A DNA stretch of 11,459 nucleotides from Candidatus Woesearchaeota archaeon (GTDB taxonomy: Archaea > Nanobdellota > Nanobdellia > Woesearchaeales > UBA10200), in the NCBI GenBank assembly GCA_016180275.1, contig JACPBN010000069.1:1-11459 (forward strand), written 5' to 3'. How positions within the stretch are numbered: the first letter of the stretch is position 1; every line of letters starts with the position of its first letter. This document shows positions 11,319-11,459 of this stretch, piece after piece. The position numbers and the translations under genes are program-made. The notes under the pieces are model-generated. The model saw nothing but the letters and a program-made list of their open reading frames with translations. It was not told the DNA's origin and did no database searches.

Positions 11319-11459
11319 AAAAACAGCTAAATGTCAAAACAATAATCTTATTTTTGTTTCTTGTTGCTGTTTTAAGCAGTTTTGCTTCTGCAGTCAATTA
11401 TAATTTATATCAGGCATTTGATTATCTTAATGGCACTTCAGGAAATGTAGGTACTTGCC
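11315..11459 (+). CDS. Exported protein of unknown function, 5' end
   Basis: The first 48 codons are visible; the gene continues past the right edge. It has a classic signal peptide: basic MKKQLNVK, hydrophobic core IILFLFLVAVL, and a likely cleavage site after SSFASA (residue 26). The mature start is VNYNLYQAFDYLNGTSGNVG. No family is recognised from this fragment. The start overlaps the previous stop (ATGA) and has a perfect AAGGAGG site, so it is co-transcribed with, and probably works alongside, the Cys-rich protein upstream. Confidence 0.75.
   Translation, partial: MKKQLNVKTIILFLFLVAVLSSFASAVNYNLYQAFDYLNGTSGNVGTC

Overview
The window looks like a low-GC archaeal chromosome segment, most plausibly from a DPANN-type lineage such as Woesearchaeota or Pacearchaeota (lineage is inference). 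Three things point to Archaea. TATA boxes of the TTTATA/TTTAAAA type sit about 28-33 bases before several start codons, as expected for leaderless transcripts. The left edge carries an archaeal-style SpoVT/AbrB domain of the kind fused to PhoU-like regulators. The carbamoyltransferase contains a LAGLIDADG intein.

Layout. Positions 1-177 hold the 5' end of a minus-strand AbrB/PhoU-type regulator. Positions 178-478 are a spacer with a large imperfect palindrome built from GTAAGAGG units. Then comes deoC (479-1585), a deoxyribose-phosphate aldolase with all three catalytic residues. Positions 1586-2057 have no credible protein gene but contain a 322-bp element with long terminal inverted repeats (1663-1984) that looks like a MITE or a long-hairpin RNA.

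The core (2058-9147) is a surface-polymer modification locus. It has three membrane-anchored SGNH/GDSL-type hydrolases or transferases (2058-3341, 3752-4771, 7863-8999) and a NodU/TobZ-family O-carbamoyltransferase interrupted by a 339-residue intein (5099-7876). It also has two small membrane proteins that together look like the two halves of an SxtJ-type protein (3555-3755 and 4832-5083), and a 53-residue DUF5989-type membrane protein (8986-9147). Carbamoyltransferase, SxtJ, DUF5989 and SGNH proteins recur together in bacterial clusters, including the saxitoxin carbamoylation genes. Here the set probably decorates an archaeal surface glycan or glycolipid with carbamoyl and acyl groups.

A GT4-family glycosyltransferase follows (9251-10510) with its own promoter. 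Its promoter and first 23 or so codons have a decayed second copy at 3364-3483, the remnant of a paralogue lost from the locus. The right edge (10754-11459) carries secreted or membrane-anchored proteins of unknown function: one apparently split by a frameshift and containing an EF-hand-like calcium loop, then the start of another exported protein.

Most worth a second look: the intein in the KxRE/SFRPFAP motif of a carbamoyltransferase, the archaeal carbamoyl/SGNH/SxtJ/DUF5989 cassette, the 322-bp inverted-repeat element, and the glycosyltransferase remnant.
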